From assembly GCF_040939455.1 (NCBI RefSeq), contig NC_134116.1:42919400-42983399 (forward strand): a stretch of DNA of 64,000 bases. Direction: 5' to 3'. The position numbers and the translations under genes were made by a program. Below are positions 1 to 12,311 of this stretch, one piece after another. Below the pieces are notes generated by a model that saw only the letters and a list, made by a program, of their open reading frames with translations, did not search any database and was not told the origin of the DNA. Source of the DNA: Microcebus murinus (taxonomy: Eukaryota; Chordata; Mammalia; Primates; Cheirogaleidae). Each line of letters opens with the position of its first letter. Position 1 is the stretch's first letter.

Positions 1-1488
1 GATTCAATGCAATTCTTATCAAATTAAAAATAGTTTGTGTAGTGTGAATGCAGGTGTGCATATATTAAAAAGCTGATCCTAAAATTTAAATTAAAATGAC
101 AAGGGCCCCAAATCCCAAAACAGCCTTGAAGAAGAACTATATATAAAGGCTTACTATTAATTTACTTTAACTAAGACATTGTGATATCAGCACAGTACAA
201 ACAGGTAGACAAATGAAACAGATGCATATCTCCAAACAAAATCACATATATAAGGAATCTTATTTATGGCAAAGGGGAAATGAAGGGCAGGGAGGAAAGA
301 GGCCAGTCAGTACCATGTGGCTGGGTCATTTGGGTATCTCATAGGCAAAAATCTTAATTTTAGCTGCTGTCTAATATCACACCAAAAATGAACTGAAGAT
401 GGATTTTATATTTAAATATGAATCATAAAACAATAAAGATTTTAACATACAACATAGGAGACCATCTTTAAAATATTGAGGTGTGAAATATTTCTTAACC
501 TGGACCTACAAAGGGTCATCCATAAAGACAAAAAGTATTACTGTTACCATATCTTCAAAAGATACCATTAAGAAGGAAAAAAGTTAAAACAGAGAATGGG
601 TAAAATATTTGCCATACATATCACCAGTGAAAATATTGTTTCCTACATATAAATTCTAGAAATTATTTTTAAAAGAACATAAAAATAGAAAAACCATTGT
701 TTCTTAGAGCTGAATAGTACTCCATGGTATACATATACCAATGGTGATATAGCACATCTTATATTTTCCTGGTTAGAGCTGGAACCCATACTACTAAGTG
801 AAGTATCCCAAGAATGGAAAAACAAGCACCAGATATATTCTCCAGCAAACTGGTATTAACTGAGTAGCACCTAAGTGGACACATAGGTGCTACAGTAATA
901 GGGTATTGGGGAGGTGGGAGGGGAGAGGGGGGCGGGTATATACAAACATAACGAGTGAGATGTGCACCATCTGGGGGATGGTCATGATGGAGACTCAGAC
1001 TTTTGGGGGGAGGGGGGGAAATGGGCATTTATTGAAACCTTAAAATCTGTACCCCCATAATATGCCAAAATAAAAAAAAATAATAATAATAATAAAAAAA
1101 AAATTGAAAAAAAAATAGAAAAACTAGGCAGAAGACTTGAATAAGAATTCTTCAAGAGATAATATGCAAATGGGCATGACTACTGGGGAAAATGATTGAT
1201 GTCAGTAGTCATCAGGAATATAAATTCCAATCTCATACCAACACCTAACCACCAGAAAAGATAAAATGAAAAGAGCATATAATACGACACGTTGGGGAGA
1301 ATATAGAGTGACTGACACCCTCTCCACACTGATGGTTGGAGTGTAAATTAACATAGCCTCTTGTAATACCAATTGGCAGCATTTACCACATTTCAAATTT
1401 GCAATTTTTTTGATAGATTCCTAAATATCTGTCAGAAATGTATGATATTAAAACATCTGAATGGAGTTGTTTATAGGAGTATTATAGT
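1..1488 (+). mobile_element. Ancient L1 (L1M-class) ORF2 3' part, split by a younger L1
   Basis: The sequence follows the end of mammalian L1 ORF2 from the first base, which reads like L1 'attcaatgcaatccctatc'. It continues through the AAAACAATAAA, 'accattaagaagg' and 'gggtaaaatatttgcc' region to 'agtcatcaggaatataaatt' and 'tggttggagtgtaaatt'. It is heavily diverged, with indels and no open frame. The element is cleanly interrupted at 681-1124 by a younger L1; removing that insertion restores collinearity with L1 ('..ataaattctagaa..' then '..gacttgaataagaattc..'). It lies inside a KLHL1 intron in the sense direction. Confidence 0.75.
681..1124 (+). mobile_element. Lemur-type L1 3' end with 5' inversion and TSDs
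   Basis: The 14 bp AAAAATAGAAAAAC occurs at 681-694 and again at 1111-1124 as a perfect target-site duplication. Between them, 695 to about 738 reads as L1 in antisense ('gagctgaatagtactccatggtatac'), then about 739-1110 reads as sense L1. The sense part ends in the prosimian-type 3' UTR with ACCCCCATAATATGCC and an A/AAT tail (about 1068-1110). A 5'-inverted, truncated L1 is the known product of twin priming. A purine-rich G tract (900-940 and about 1000-1020) is the L1 3' UTR G-run. The element has no coding capacity. Confidence 0.85.
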
Positions 1489-3384
1489 TACTGTTCATTT
1501 TTTTACAAATAATTTGCATTGAAATTAATTGTTTTACATTCCTAGCATATAAATATTTCTAAAGTCAAGGTATATTTCTTTTGATAATCTCATGAAACCT
1601 GGTAGATACTGTTTTTATGTACAGGAAAAATTAAAATTATTTATTTTTAAACAGTGCTATTGTCATTTCTGGATTGCTCAAATCACTAATAGTTTATTAA
1701 AATCAATTCAAATATAGATTATATAATTCATTTACCTGAAATCTACATATCACTCTTTCAGAGCAGTTTATCCATTCTCATAGCATGGGGCTTAATTTTT
1801 TCTTTTCTTATTTCTTTATTTCCTAATTTGTTCTTGTTTGTTTGTTTTACAGACAAACATACCTGGCTATAAATCACTACTATATTGTTTAAATTGCTCT
1901 GTATCCATCCGAATATTACCTGGAAAATATTGGAAAACTAAGCATTCTCAATTCTATTTGTTACCAAAGTAATGCTTTCATATTTTAAATAATTTTCTTT
2001 TAAATATTTTAAGAAAAAAATTTAACCCTAAAGTATGGAAATGACAATAATGCTTGGAAAATTAATAATTCCTCAAAAAATTCAATGGGGATTTTCAAAG
2101 AGAAACATTTATTTTGTGAGTATCAGAGGCCTTCAACAAGTTTTCAATTTACAACTAATTTTATCCACTATGTATGGGTACTTCTCTTGCCTGAGAGCTA
2201 TAAACTTTAATAGAGTCTCTGATACAAAGCTCACACTCTGACTAGGGAGGCCATAAAACACAGAAAAGGCAGATAGCCTAAATACACTCTCACCACCACC
2301 ACCATTTTTTTTTCTTTTTTAATAAATGTCAGCTAAAAGCAAAAAAATAAAAAAAACCCAAAGAAGGCTTAGAATAAAATTTTATCAAAAATGTGACCTG
2401 ACAATGAAAATGAAAATCACTGTTAGTAATTGTTTGGGAAATGCTTATACATCTGTAGTTGTTCTCCTAAGCTAAAAACATCTGTTTATTTCATTGTAAG
2501 GATAATAATTTTGTATGTCTTAGGCTAAGAGGTGAATCCACAGAGTTTCTGAATATAGAAAAATCAAATTAGAGTCATTAATGTGAGAACAAGGATAGTG
2601 ACTACTGGGTAATTTGGAATTTGTGTGATCCCTTCCTAAGTATCTGGGATTGAATGTGTGTGTCGGAAGACTCAGGTTTTGTTTTGGTTTGGTTTTACTG
2701 GAAATTTTAAACCTAAACATCATTACCATTGCCAGATATTAATTAAAAGATAGTTATTACACATTTGAAATATGTTACCTACCACTCAAAACAGGTACAT
2801 CTAATGCAAAGATTTCAGTTTTCTAAAAGAATGCATCAAACTTTTTAAATTATTTTCAGAAAATTTGTGAAATATAAAAAGGAAATATATTTCTAAAATT
2901 AAGTTAGTATTTCAAAACATGTACCTAAATGTAGGACATATAAGCATTCTCTTAATCCTCCCTGAAATTTGAGTATTTGAGAATGGTAGCATAATTTGTG
3001 TTTCACTTGAAGAACCAAACCTTTGGAAACTCATCTATTATTGCTTATCACACTAGTGTTGGCTGGTTTTCAGCTGGTTTTTTTTGTTTGTTTGTTTTTC
3101 AATTTTCATGAACTTTTTTTAAATGATAAAGTCTTCTTTGCAGACAATATTTGAAAAAATTCTGTAGAGCTGAATAATAATTAAATGAAGACTAAAATAT
3201 GACTTCAGAAAAAAAGCTATTTATGTAAAATGGTTATGACAGAAGCCAGACTGGATTCTATTGAATAATGAATGAAATGTAAAAAACACTGACTTTTCTC
3301 TGAACTAAAATGCATTATATATTCTTCCTTTTGAAATTATTTGTACTAGAAAATTTCCTGACAAACAAAAAGTAAACAATATCA
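1489..3384. other. KLHL1: Upstream KLHL1 intron, no recognised feature
   Basis: AT-rich intronic sequence with short T and A tracts. A small CCA run occurs near 2290 and a GTTT run near 3086-3100. The short open frames here lack codon or domain support. I see no repeat I can name. Confidence 0.4.
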
Positions 3385-3910
3385 CAAACTCCCCTATACT
3401 TATTACCCAGCTTCAATAACCATCACAGATTTGTCATTCTTGTTTCATTCATTTTCCTTTCCTCCATCCTCCCTATTTTTTAATTCAAAACATTTTGAAT
3501 TAATTCCTGAAACAAATGGACTCAAATGATCAAGACTTGATTATTTTTTAACATAACCACAATGCCATTATTCCATTAATAAAATCTTCAGTAATTCCTT
3601 ATTAAAATGTAATGCCTGTATTATGTTAAAATTTTCTAAACATCTCATACATCTTTTAAGAGTTGGTCTGTTTGAAGTAGGATCCCAGTAAGGTACACTT
3701 GCTGCATTTTGTTATGTTTTTAACTCACATTGAATTTAGAATAGTTACTTCTTCATATTTATTTATTCATTATTACTTTTTTTTTGCCATTGATTTGTTG
3801 AAAAATTCAGTCAGTTAGTCCATAAAATGTCCCACATTCTAGATTACACTATTTGCTTCCTTGTGTTATCTTTTCTTTCCTTACTACTCATTTTAAAAAT
3901 CTTTGTATAC
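3385..3910 (-). mobile_element. Ancient L1-like (L1M-class) fragment, antisense
   Basis: Order and wording match an old L1 3' region read in reverse: 'acttattacccagcttcaa', 'cataaccacaatgccatta', 'gttggtctgtttgaa', 'aggatcccagtaaggt', 'aatgtcccacattctagat'. It is strongly diverged with no open frame. The subfamily is uncertain. Confidence 0.5.
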
Positions 3911-5427
3911 TTCAAAATGTTTATGGAAAAGATTTAAATATTTTTAAAAAGATTTTGACGTTATAGATTGTGTGTGCTTGTGTGTGTATCTATGTGTGCC
4001 TTTGTCTGAGATGATTTATACTTATTAACTATGGTATGTAAACTTAAACTTTTATGTGCTGGGCAGGCTATGCTTCAAGGTGATCCTACTTTTGTAGGGA
4101 TTCAACCAATATCTTATCTCACACATGTCATTTTAGCAGTATACAACCCCTCAAACTTGGTGTCCAAATACATGAAACCTCTTGGGTAATGTGAATGTTC
4201 TCTGACAAATATAAATTCCAGATCTTTTGTAACAACTTTCTATATTTTCACAAAATGTAGGGGTTTTTTTTTGTTTGTTCCTTGGTTTTACGAGTCTTTG
4301 AGTTAAAAATTTCAACTGGTGAAACAAAAAAGGTTGGAGCAGGAAAACAAACTAAGAATTTACGTGCTGTGTTTGTGAGAAAATGCTTTCTTTCCGTTTT
4401 ATTTTCTATTTGATCTGCTGAGTTCTTACCAGCTTTTTGTTTTGGTATCTGATCCTGCAATTGCAGGCTAAAGGCAAAGGGATAGTTTCATCACTTGTTC
4501 TTAGCTGAAATAAAGCACATTCATGAAAAGTCTTCAAGTTTTTACCACTCAAAAATAGTAAATATCTGTATAAGTAATATATGATAATTATATGTTTTTA
4601 AAAATGAAATTACTTTTGTTTACATTTAATAATAACTGTGGCCTTCTGACTTTAATCTCTGGTTTTGCCAACCTCTCCCTCACGGTGAATCCTCAGCCAT
4701 CTCACTAAAACACAGCTCTGTTCAGATAATATAGTACTTATTTCCCCTAGTTTCAAAGGCTTGCTATTTTCTTATTGAGTAAACACAAAACACCTTGTTA
4801 CTCAGGGAACCAACAATCCATGAGCTGATCAAAACCTACATTTTGAGGCACACTGTTTCCTCGTACTTTCTTGAACTTAGTCATACTTGATACTTGTTTC
4901 CTCAAAGCTGGACAAGCATTTTGTTGTTGTTGTTGTTGTTTTAAGAAAACTATGGTGCTTTTACACAAAAGTGTGCTTTTCTCTCTAGCACATTTGGGCT
5001 AGACTTTCAGAACTAGTTTAGAAAAAAATCTGTACCTATTGAATATCTCATCATTTTATCAGATTTTTAGCCATTCTTTCTGTTTCATTCATAGCATTCT
5101 CCATGTATCTGTTTTAAAGATCCTCTTTCTGCTGTGGATAATATTTATTTACATATTTGACACTCCCTCTTCCTTGTGGAAAGAAGTCATGGCATTTATT
5201 TTTGCTAAATGGATCTGTATCCATTTAAAAGCCTGGATGTAGTTTTTAAATACCTTAAACTTAGAAAGCCAGACATTATGATATTCCATCTAGAATACCT
5301 ATACAAATGATTGTATTTTAGAAAAAAATTAGTTTTTTTTCATGACATACTTTTGAAAAAGTATCATTCATATAGTTAAGTTGAATGTGATCAGAATATG
5401 TTATATACTATTGTCATTGAATTTTAG
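3911..5427. other. KLHL1: End of upstream KLHL1 intron
   Basis: AT-rich intron leading to the acceptor at 5426-5427. It holds a (TTG)n microsatellite at 4919-4942. I see no further exon or nameable repeat. Confidence 0.4.
4919..4942 (+). repeat. (TTG)n microsatellite
   Basis: Seven uninterrupted TTG-type units flanked by T runs. Confidence 0.9.
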
Positions 5428-5599
5428 ATATGACCCCAAAACAGACACTTGGACCATGGTTGCTCCTTTGAGTATGCCCAGAGATGCTGTTGGGGTCTGT
5501 CTCCTTGGTGACAGATTATATGCTGTTGGTGGCTATGATGGGCAGACATACCTCAACACTATGGAATCCTATGATCCACAAACTAATGAGTGGACACAG
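5428..5599 (+). CDS. KLHL1: KLHL1 penultimate coding exon (Kelch repeat)
   Basis: This exon encodes 57 complete residues, starting after one split-codon base, from YDPKTDTW to NEWTQ. It is preceded by a TTTTAG acceptor and followed by a CAG|GTAAGA donor. The translation holds a textbook Kelch blade: YDP, then TWT, a conserved MPR, the diglycine in YAVGGYDG, then YDP and EWTQ of the next blade edge. KLHL1 is a BTB-BACK-Kelch protein, mainly neuronal, reported to bind actin and to modulate voltage-gated calcium channels; the Kelch propeller is the partner-binding domain. I chose KLHL1 over the paralogues KLHL4 and KLHL5 because of the residues [13 protein letters not shown] and the following exon; this rests on memory of the human protein. 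The exon is open throughout with no damage, so the gene looks functional. The ATG codon upstream in the same frame (5381) is intronic and is not a start. Confidence 0.93.
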
Positions 5600-7933
5600 G
5601 TAAGACTGTCATCAGCATGATTTACTTCAAGTATAAGAATTTATTTCATTTATTTTTCTTGGAAAAGGGATATGCAAATAATAGCCTATCTTTTCAAATT
5701 ACACTGAACCAAAAGTAATTGATTTAGTTCAATGTTGTGTTAATTTTGTAAACAACTCATTAAATTGTATGTTTTGTGTATTTTCCTCTTGTGTGTATAA
5801 TACTTTAATAAAATTTATATTAAAAGGTGACATTCATGCTTTAATAGGATTTCTATTTCATTATAAGTCATAACAAGAAGCAGGAACTAAGTTTGCATTT
5901 CCTGAGCAAAAAATAAAAGCATAATACATTGGTTCACAAAACCCTAACTTTAGGATTTTTGGTTTTAGAAATAATTGGTATAAGGCAATGAGAGACTGCA
6001 GAAATCAACTTTTCTGACACTTATTTTTGTTGACTATGCTTGTTAGGTTCATTTTTACCTATTGAAAAGAAAATTTTCACTTGATGGTGTTGCTGGAAGC
6101 TCCAAATAGTAATCCTCACAGCCACAGTCAGAAAATAAGAAACTAATTGTCCCAGTTCAATTTTTTAAAAATAAACAGCTAAGGGCTCTGTATACACAGC
6201 CTGCCACTTATCAAGTGCTCTTTGACAATCATTTTTTCCAAGAAGATGGAGTAAAATGATTGGCTTGTCTTTGGAGAGGCATTATCCTTTGAATATACAC
6301 TGTGTTTAAATAGGATCATACTAGAATGAACCAGATCCCATTCTGGTCACATAACTAGAGGATGTGTGTTGGGGGAGGGGCTGTGAAGGCAGAGCAATAT
6401 AATTATAGGGAAAAACACCTTATACTGCATAGATACTATAGCATTCCTTATAATGAAGAGAATGGATAAATTTTCAGACTTGTGTCCTTAAAATCAAATT
6501 CTCTTTACTTTCCTTCTTTCATTTCCAAATTTTCAATATTTCTATTATTTCTCTCTTTTATCTGGAATCTAAAAGTAAGGTAGTGTTCAAATAAATAAAT
6601 AGTTTCCATTAATCAGTCCGGTGACTGTCCAAAGCCTTATTTAGTGTAAGCAGAATAATAACCACATCTCATATGCCTCAGTGGGTGAAAGATTCTGATT
6701 TTGATTACAGAAATTGATTAAAATTTATTTGAAGAATTTGAAAAAACAAAATTTAAGTAAATTTATTTTGAAGATACTTACATTTAAATAAATACAACTT
6801 CTTTGTGCCAGTTTTGATATTATGTGTTCAGCAACAATATTAGTATAAGCTGACTTTAGAGTGCAAAACCAAACTCCTAATGGCCAGGCTAAGGTAACTG
6901 CATTATGAATCTCCCTTGCTCCTAAAGGAAAACTCTCAGATAAAAAAAAAAAAAAAAATACATCTGGCTAATTGAAAGAAGAAGAAGAAAGAATAGGAGA
7001 ACGAAGAGGAAATAATAGGTGAACTAAGTTGTGTGATTTTCTATGTTTTATTTAATTGTTAGGGGAAAAGCATTTTTTATCCACAAGGCAGCAAATATAA
7101 AAGAAGCTAGCAATGCTGGCTTTTCACATCATTACACTAAAATTTTCAAGAATGTATTTTGACATTTTGTCTTTCTGAGTCCCTAGTGTTCCTAAAGAGA
7201 ATACTGCATAGATTAATGATTGTTTATTTGCTAAGGAAATGTACCAGTTCAATGGTATGTATTTTAAATGTGCCACTTATACAAAAGAACATTAAATAAA
7301 GAAAGTTTATGGGTATATAAATGATATAATATAATATCTTCATTACATATTTATAATAAAGAGCCATTATGCTTATCCTTCCTCTAAAATTGAAATCAAA
7401 ATAATGTATGTAGTAATAATAGGTAAAAGCCTCTAAAGACCACTTTCCCTCATCAGTATTTTATACATTATGGATCATACAGTATTTCATAAATACCAAA
7501 GTGATATTTAAAATGTTTTATAACAACTTTATTTTAGCACAATAAGCATTAATTTTCAAACTCTTAAATTACTTTAAGATTTTAATCTCATATCTTTTCA
7601 TTATTTATATTTTTAAGACTCTCAAGGGACTATCAACAGGCCCACACAAAATCCCTTTGAAAACTTTCAGGATTCTAGCTTACTAGAAAGTTTTCTTATA
7701 TTTGCTGGATAATTCCTGTCACTTTCACTCCATTTACCCTATAAGTGGACTAAATTGATTAGTTATCTCTGTATTATTTGCACCCACAAAGGACTGATTA
7801 TTAGAATACATAAGCAAAGTGCATTAAGATATCAAAGAATATGTATATTTGGAAAACTCCCAGGTTAGCTGTAGTTGAAAATAATCTAAATAAGTTAGGA
7901 AGCAATTATCATATTTGTGCCTTAGTTTTACAG

Positions 7934-7937
<4 letters not shown>

Positions 7938-7973
<36 letters not shown>
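7938..7973 (+). repeat. (CA)n microsatellite
   Basis: About 17 perfect AC units, probably polymorphic. It lies in the last KLHL1 intron, far from both splice sites. Confidence 0.97.
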
Positions 7974-7975
<2 letters not shown>

Positions 7976-8964
7976 CTTATGGGGGGATGGTAAAGAAATT
8001 TTACTTTGTCATTTAACAGTGAGCTCATTTCTTACATTTTATTTGAAAAAATAAATATGTATGCTTCAAGACATAAAAAAAGAACTTTATCCCATTTCCC
8101 ATAGCCTGAGTAAAATTACCCTTTCATGCTTTCTTTTGGGAAGGAGTCATAGGGCTGTCATTCTTCATTCATCTCTAGGTTGTAAGGAATGGAAGACTGT
8201 GTCATTTACTGTTGTCTCCAAAGACTAGCAAGACTAACAGTTGCTGGCATGGGGTATAAAATATGCTAATGTTTCTCAAAAAAATTGAGAACTATTGTTG
8301 CAACTAAGTTTCTTCTGCTGTGCATGGGATTTGTTTATTTGCAAATAATATATACAACCCTAAGGGAAATCTTCCTTTAGGAAATACTTAGAATGGGGTC
8401 TGGCAAATAACAGTTAACCAAATTAAAATATGGGGAGTGCTTTGACTTACAGAATAATAGCATTTTAAGAAGGAAAAACACAAGGCATGCTTCACTGCAC
8501 AGAAAATAAACTAGTGAGCAATGGGTTTGGAGAGATAAACAGGGTCTATATTATGTAGGACTAGAAACCACATTAAAGTGCCTTGATTTTAAGAGTGAGG
8601 GGAGTTAATAAAGGAGTTTAAGCAGGAAAAGTGAATAAGCAGAATTGTATTTTTAAAATGATTGTGCTTGATACAATGTGTAAAATGATTCGGAGAAAGC
8701 AAGATTGGAGTGAGAGAAATCCATTAGGAGAATGTTTTACCAATCCACTTAAGGTAAATTTGTGACCTGAACTAAGTGGAAGATGGAAGGAATGCATAGA
8801 ATTAAACTGGAGAGAGATTTAGAAGTCCTGATGATCTTTCAAATGTATGGTTGAGCGAGGGAAAACAAAGGGCTGTGGATTTGTGCTTGGGACAATATCT
8901 TGAACAACTGGGTAGAGAGGGTGTCATTCATGGACATAAGAAACAGGGAGATAGCATATTTAAA

Positions 8965-9166
8965 AAAAAATGGAAAGCATGTCTGAGAACTAGGAGAGAA
9001 TGGGTATATACTTACATAATGAGTACAATGTGCAACACCAGGAGTATGGGCACGCTTAAAGCTCTGACTCAAGGTGGGAAGGGAGGCAAGGGCAATATAT
9101 GTAACTTTAACAACATTTATACCCCCATAATATAATGAAATAAAAAAAAAGTTAAAAAATGGAAAG
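8965..9166 (+). mobile_element. Truncated L1 3' UTR insertion with TSDs
   Basis: AAAAAATGGAAAG occurs at 8965-8977 and 9154-9166 as a target-site duplication. The insert (8978-9153) has the same 3' UTR end as the element at 681-1124: 'gggtatatacttacataatg', then ACCCCCATAATATAATG and an A tail. It is more diverged than that copy. The G-rich motif is replaced by 'aaggtgggaagggaggcaag'. Open frames across it on both strands are chance frames. Confidence 0.8.
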
Positions 9167-9385
9167 GATTCATTTTCACATGCACATATACACATATGCA
9201 TATATAAAGATATAGACTTAGATGTACATAAAATATGGAGTTAACCTAATCACTTTGTATGTAGTTCAGTGCACAGCACTTTTCTATTGAATAAACATCA
9301 ACAAAACTTTGGAAAACTTTTCAAAAAAATACAATTAGCCAATACCCATTCCATTGGCTAATTGAGTGGTAGGGCTTGTGCATAC

Positions 9386-9893
9386 ATGTAGACATGCGTC
9401 ACTTAAACGCAAGGGTATGTTCTGAGAAATTCACCGTTAGGTGATTTTGTTGTTGTATGAACGTCATAGAGTGTACTTACACAAACTAGAGGGTATAGCC
9501 TGCTATACACCTAGACTATATGAAATAGTCTATATCATTCCTAGGCTTCAAACTTATACAGCATGCTACTGTGCTGAATACTGTAGGCACTGTAAAACTT
9601 TGTAATTGCAATAGCACTTACTTTAAAACACAAACACACTGTACAGTTGTGCAAAAATTTCTTCTTTCTTTATATTCTCATTCTATGATTTTTTAAAAAA
9701 ATAACAGTATAGTAGGTTTGTTTATACCTATATCACCATGGCACATGAGTAGTGCCTTGAACTAGGACATTACCATGGTTACCGTATCACTATATAATAG
9801 ATTTTTTTGAGCTCTGCTATGATCTTATGTGATCATCATCACATACCAGATCATAGTTGAATGGACCATGTTACTTACATCATGATTGTACTT
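9386..9893 (+). mobile_element. Ancient Tigger/pogo-like non-autonomous DNA transposon
   Basis: The left end reads 'acatgcgtcacttaaacg' and the right end 'gttacttacatcatgattgt', its degraded inverted counterpart. Between them are the family-typical 'gagtgtacttacacaaact', 'gggtatagcctgctataca' and 'gctgaatactgtaggcact'. I recognise this as a common mammalian terminal-inverted-repeat element with mainly non-coding content. The family name is from memory and uncertain, so treat the class call as inference. Confidence 0.6.
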
Positions 9894-11217
9894 TGTAAAC
9901 GCTCCTTAAATAACTCTGATGTGAAAAAATTCTTGAAAATCATTAGATAACAAAAAAGACAATTGAAACATCATTCATTCTGGAGTCAGATAAACTTTAG
10001 TTTGTATCCATTATTGTTGTGGGATTTATATATTGTCTCTTGATATTCCAGTCATTCATCTGTCACATGGAAATAACAATACATGATGTGATTATAAAGA
10101 TGACAATTGTGACCTATAATAATTATTATTAAGACAAAATAGGCTATCAAATATATTCACATGGTCCTTTACACCTCTCATTTTAGACAACTCTATGAGG
10201 AGGACAAAAGATGTTACATTATTTAAAAATAGTGTATTAAATGAAAGTAATAAAACAAATATCATGTGAATATTTTAACCTGCAACAAGATAAAGGGTAA
10301 CAGTAAATACATTCAAAACCACTGGTAGAAAATAGAGATAATTTTCATATTTAGAGAATGAGAACATGTCATTTCTCAACCAATAAGATAATGTATGTGA
10401 TTTGAGGTTATTTTGTCCTTAGCTATTTTATTTCTTACACTTTATGTACTTTCTTTTCAGTTTAGAATAATATCCTGTAATTTCTTGTCTGCCCTGATAT
10501 TCTTAGAAAACTGTAATAAAAAAGTATTGATATCAAAAAGCTCAAATTATTAAAATGTTGGCTTACCTCCAAAGAATAAATTTTCATTACAAACTCTATA
10601 AAAACTATTGTTTTTAATATATTTCTAGTCATTTTCATATTCAACATTATTAAAAAAACTCAGTTCTCATTTCAACAATTGTCAAAAGATGAGAAAATTT
10701 TAATAAGCCCTATAGCAATTACAATTATGTCCTATTTATGGCAAAATATTAAAGTTATTTCATTGTATGTCTCTGTCTAGAATGAATGAATAACATTTAA
10801 TTCAGTATAATATCTGGGGAAATAACTTCAAAATGATTACAGCTATTTCATCTAACATACACTCTAAGCTATCACTATAAAATATCATCACAAATGTGTC
10901 CATGCAAGCTCTACAATAAATCTTTATTGGAAACTTTTCTATAGTAGGCTTATTTCAATAAATATCATTAAGTATTATACTACTTTTATTAACAATTCCA
11001 TAAGTAATTACAGGTTTTAAAATTTTCGATACACAAACCATTGTTTTTAAAATGCTGTTTTCAATGTTTTCATTTTTATTATACTACTTGTGGCTACAAT
11101 GGGAAAACAGAAGCACATTTATTTATGATTTTTGTGTCTGTTTCCTTTAAATATATGACAATATTTATGTTTTTCTATGACAGTAAAATTTGTCTTGTGT
11201 TTCATCTTTTTTAACAG

Positions 11218-11277
11218 ATGGCTTCTTTGAATATTGGGAGAGCAGGTGCCTGCGTGGTAGTCATCAAGCAACCTTGA
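11218..11277 (+). CDS. KLHL1: KLHL1 last coding exon, C-terminus and stop
   Basis: A pyrimidine-rich tract ending in TTTTTTAACAG precedes the exon, which reads MASLNIGRAGACVVVIKQP and then TGA. The frame joins exactly to the CAG end of the previous exon (...NEWTQ|MASLNIGR...). The segment closes the Kelch propeller: NIGRAGACVVV is the final blade strand. The C-terminal VVVIKQP separates KLHL1 from KLHL4 and KLHL5, which as I recall end in VVVKLP. The first ATG of this exon is an internal methionine, not a start. With the upstream exon it gives the last 76 residues; if the protein has the human length of about 748 residues these are roughly 673-748. At 60 bp of coding sequence it would be missed by any ORF-length filter. 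Confidence 0.93.
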   Translation: MASLNIGRAGACVVVIKQP

Positions 11278-11863
11278 CTTATTCTTATTTTATTTGGAGC
11301 AATTTTATTTGCTGAAGTGGGTTATTTTTATATTGTATGGCAAGAGTGAGAACTTCTTGAGATGAAAACTTTTCAAGAACAAGGATTTCTGTAGACTTAC
11401 CTACTGATGTCAAAAGAGGCAGAAGATCAGAATTATAGAAAACAGGAATACATCAAAAACAGGAACAATGCCTGGCCATATGTTAGTTCAGGAATGGTTA
11501 TTGGTAATTTGTTTTGTATTATACCATACAATAACTAGAGTTACCAAAGGCTTGCTTTTCTTGAACAGTTGAAAGGAGATACCAATATTTGTGACATGGA
11601 TAATTTTGTGACTGAAACTCATTCAATTGTTTTATAATCAGTGGCAATTATCCAAAAGATTGCCAAGAGTAGAAGACAGGATATTTCATCTGACAGAATC
11701 TGACTGGTTTAGTGTTCTTCTAATCAAACATGGTCAAACTATACAGCAGAATGATGTTTTAGTAAAACAAACCTGCTTCTTTCTCATTTTCTCAAGCTAT
11801 GAGAACAATTAGAGAAACAGATTCATGCTTGTTTCTTGCATTCAGAAAACAAACTGTCCTGCT

Positions 11864-11869
11864 AATAAA
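11864..11869 (+). terminator. Candidate proximal poly(A) signal
   Basis: AATAAA within GCTAATAAAAGC, 587 bases after the stop codon. The downstream 40 bases are not strongly GU- or U-rich, so it may be a minor site or unused. Confidence 0.3.
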
Positions 11870-12311
11870 AGCTGCATATCTCATCAGAGATGACGATTGA
11901 ATTTAATGCAACCATGTTAGCAATCTGAAACTGGCAAACTCAAACGATTGTTTTCATTAGGCTTGCCACTTTGCTTAGCTTTTTTTAACACACTGAGCCA
12001 AAGATTCAGTACAATTATGGGCTTTTGCCTTATGTTGAGTTCAGTGTAAGCATGGAAGCTAGTTGTTATGAATATTGTATATATCCACTGCATGTTGAAG
12101 TCCTTTAGAACTTCATTCTTAAAAAAACTTAGAACTTCAAAAAGGATATGATCCATTAAGTTGAAGTATTTATGATTATTGCTAGCAGGAAAGCAGACTG
12201 TGGATTCCCATCCCCCATTTTTCAAACTTGTTACATTGATATGTACATTATTTTAAGACAAATGTTTGTAATTGTTTAAAGCATAAAGTGGAAACATTAT
12301 ACAATATCCTT

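Larger units (their letters stand above)
5600..11217 (+). other. KLHL1: Last KLHL1 intron (5.6 kb)
   Basis: Canonical GT at 5600-5601 and AG at 11216-11217. Inside it are a poly(A) run near 6943-6958, a (CA)n repeat (7938-7973), an L1 3' fragment with TSDs (8965-9166) and a Tigger-like DNA transposon fossil (about 9386-9893). The remaining stretches 5602-7937, 7974-8964 and 9894-11217 are AT-rich with nothing I can name. Confidence 0.9.

Noticed and set aside
5381..5427. In-frame ATG and codons upstream of the penultimate KLHL1 exon
   Set aside because: These bases are intronic: the TTTTAG acceptor and the Kelch homology start at 5428, and the upstream residues do not resemble KLHL1.
8839..9201. 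120-codon - strand and 94-codon + strand overlapping frames
   Set aside because: Both lie across an L1 3' UTR insertion and its flanks; low-complexity content and no domain.
11627..11812. 61-codon frame downstream of KLHL1
   Set aside because: Lies inside the presumed 3' UTR with no coding signal.
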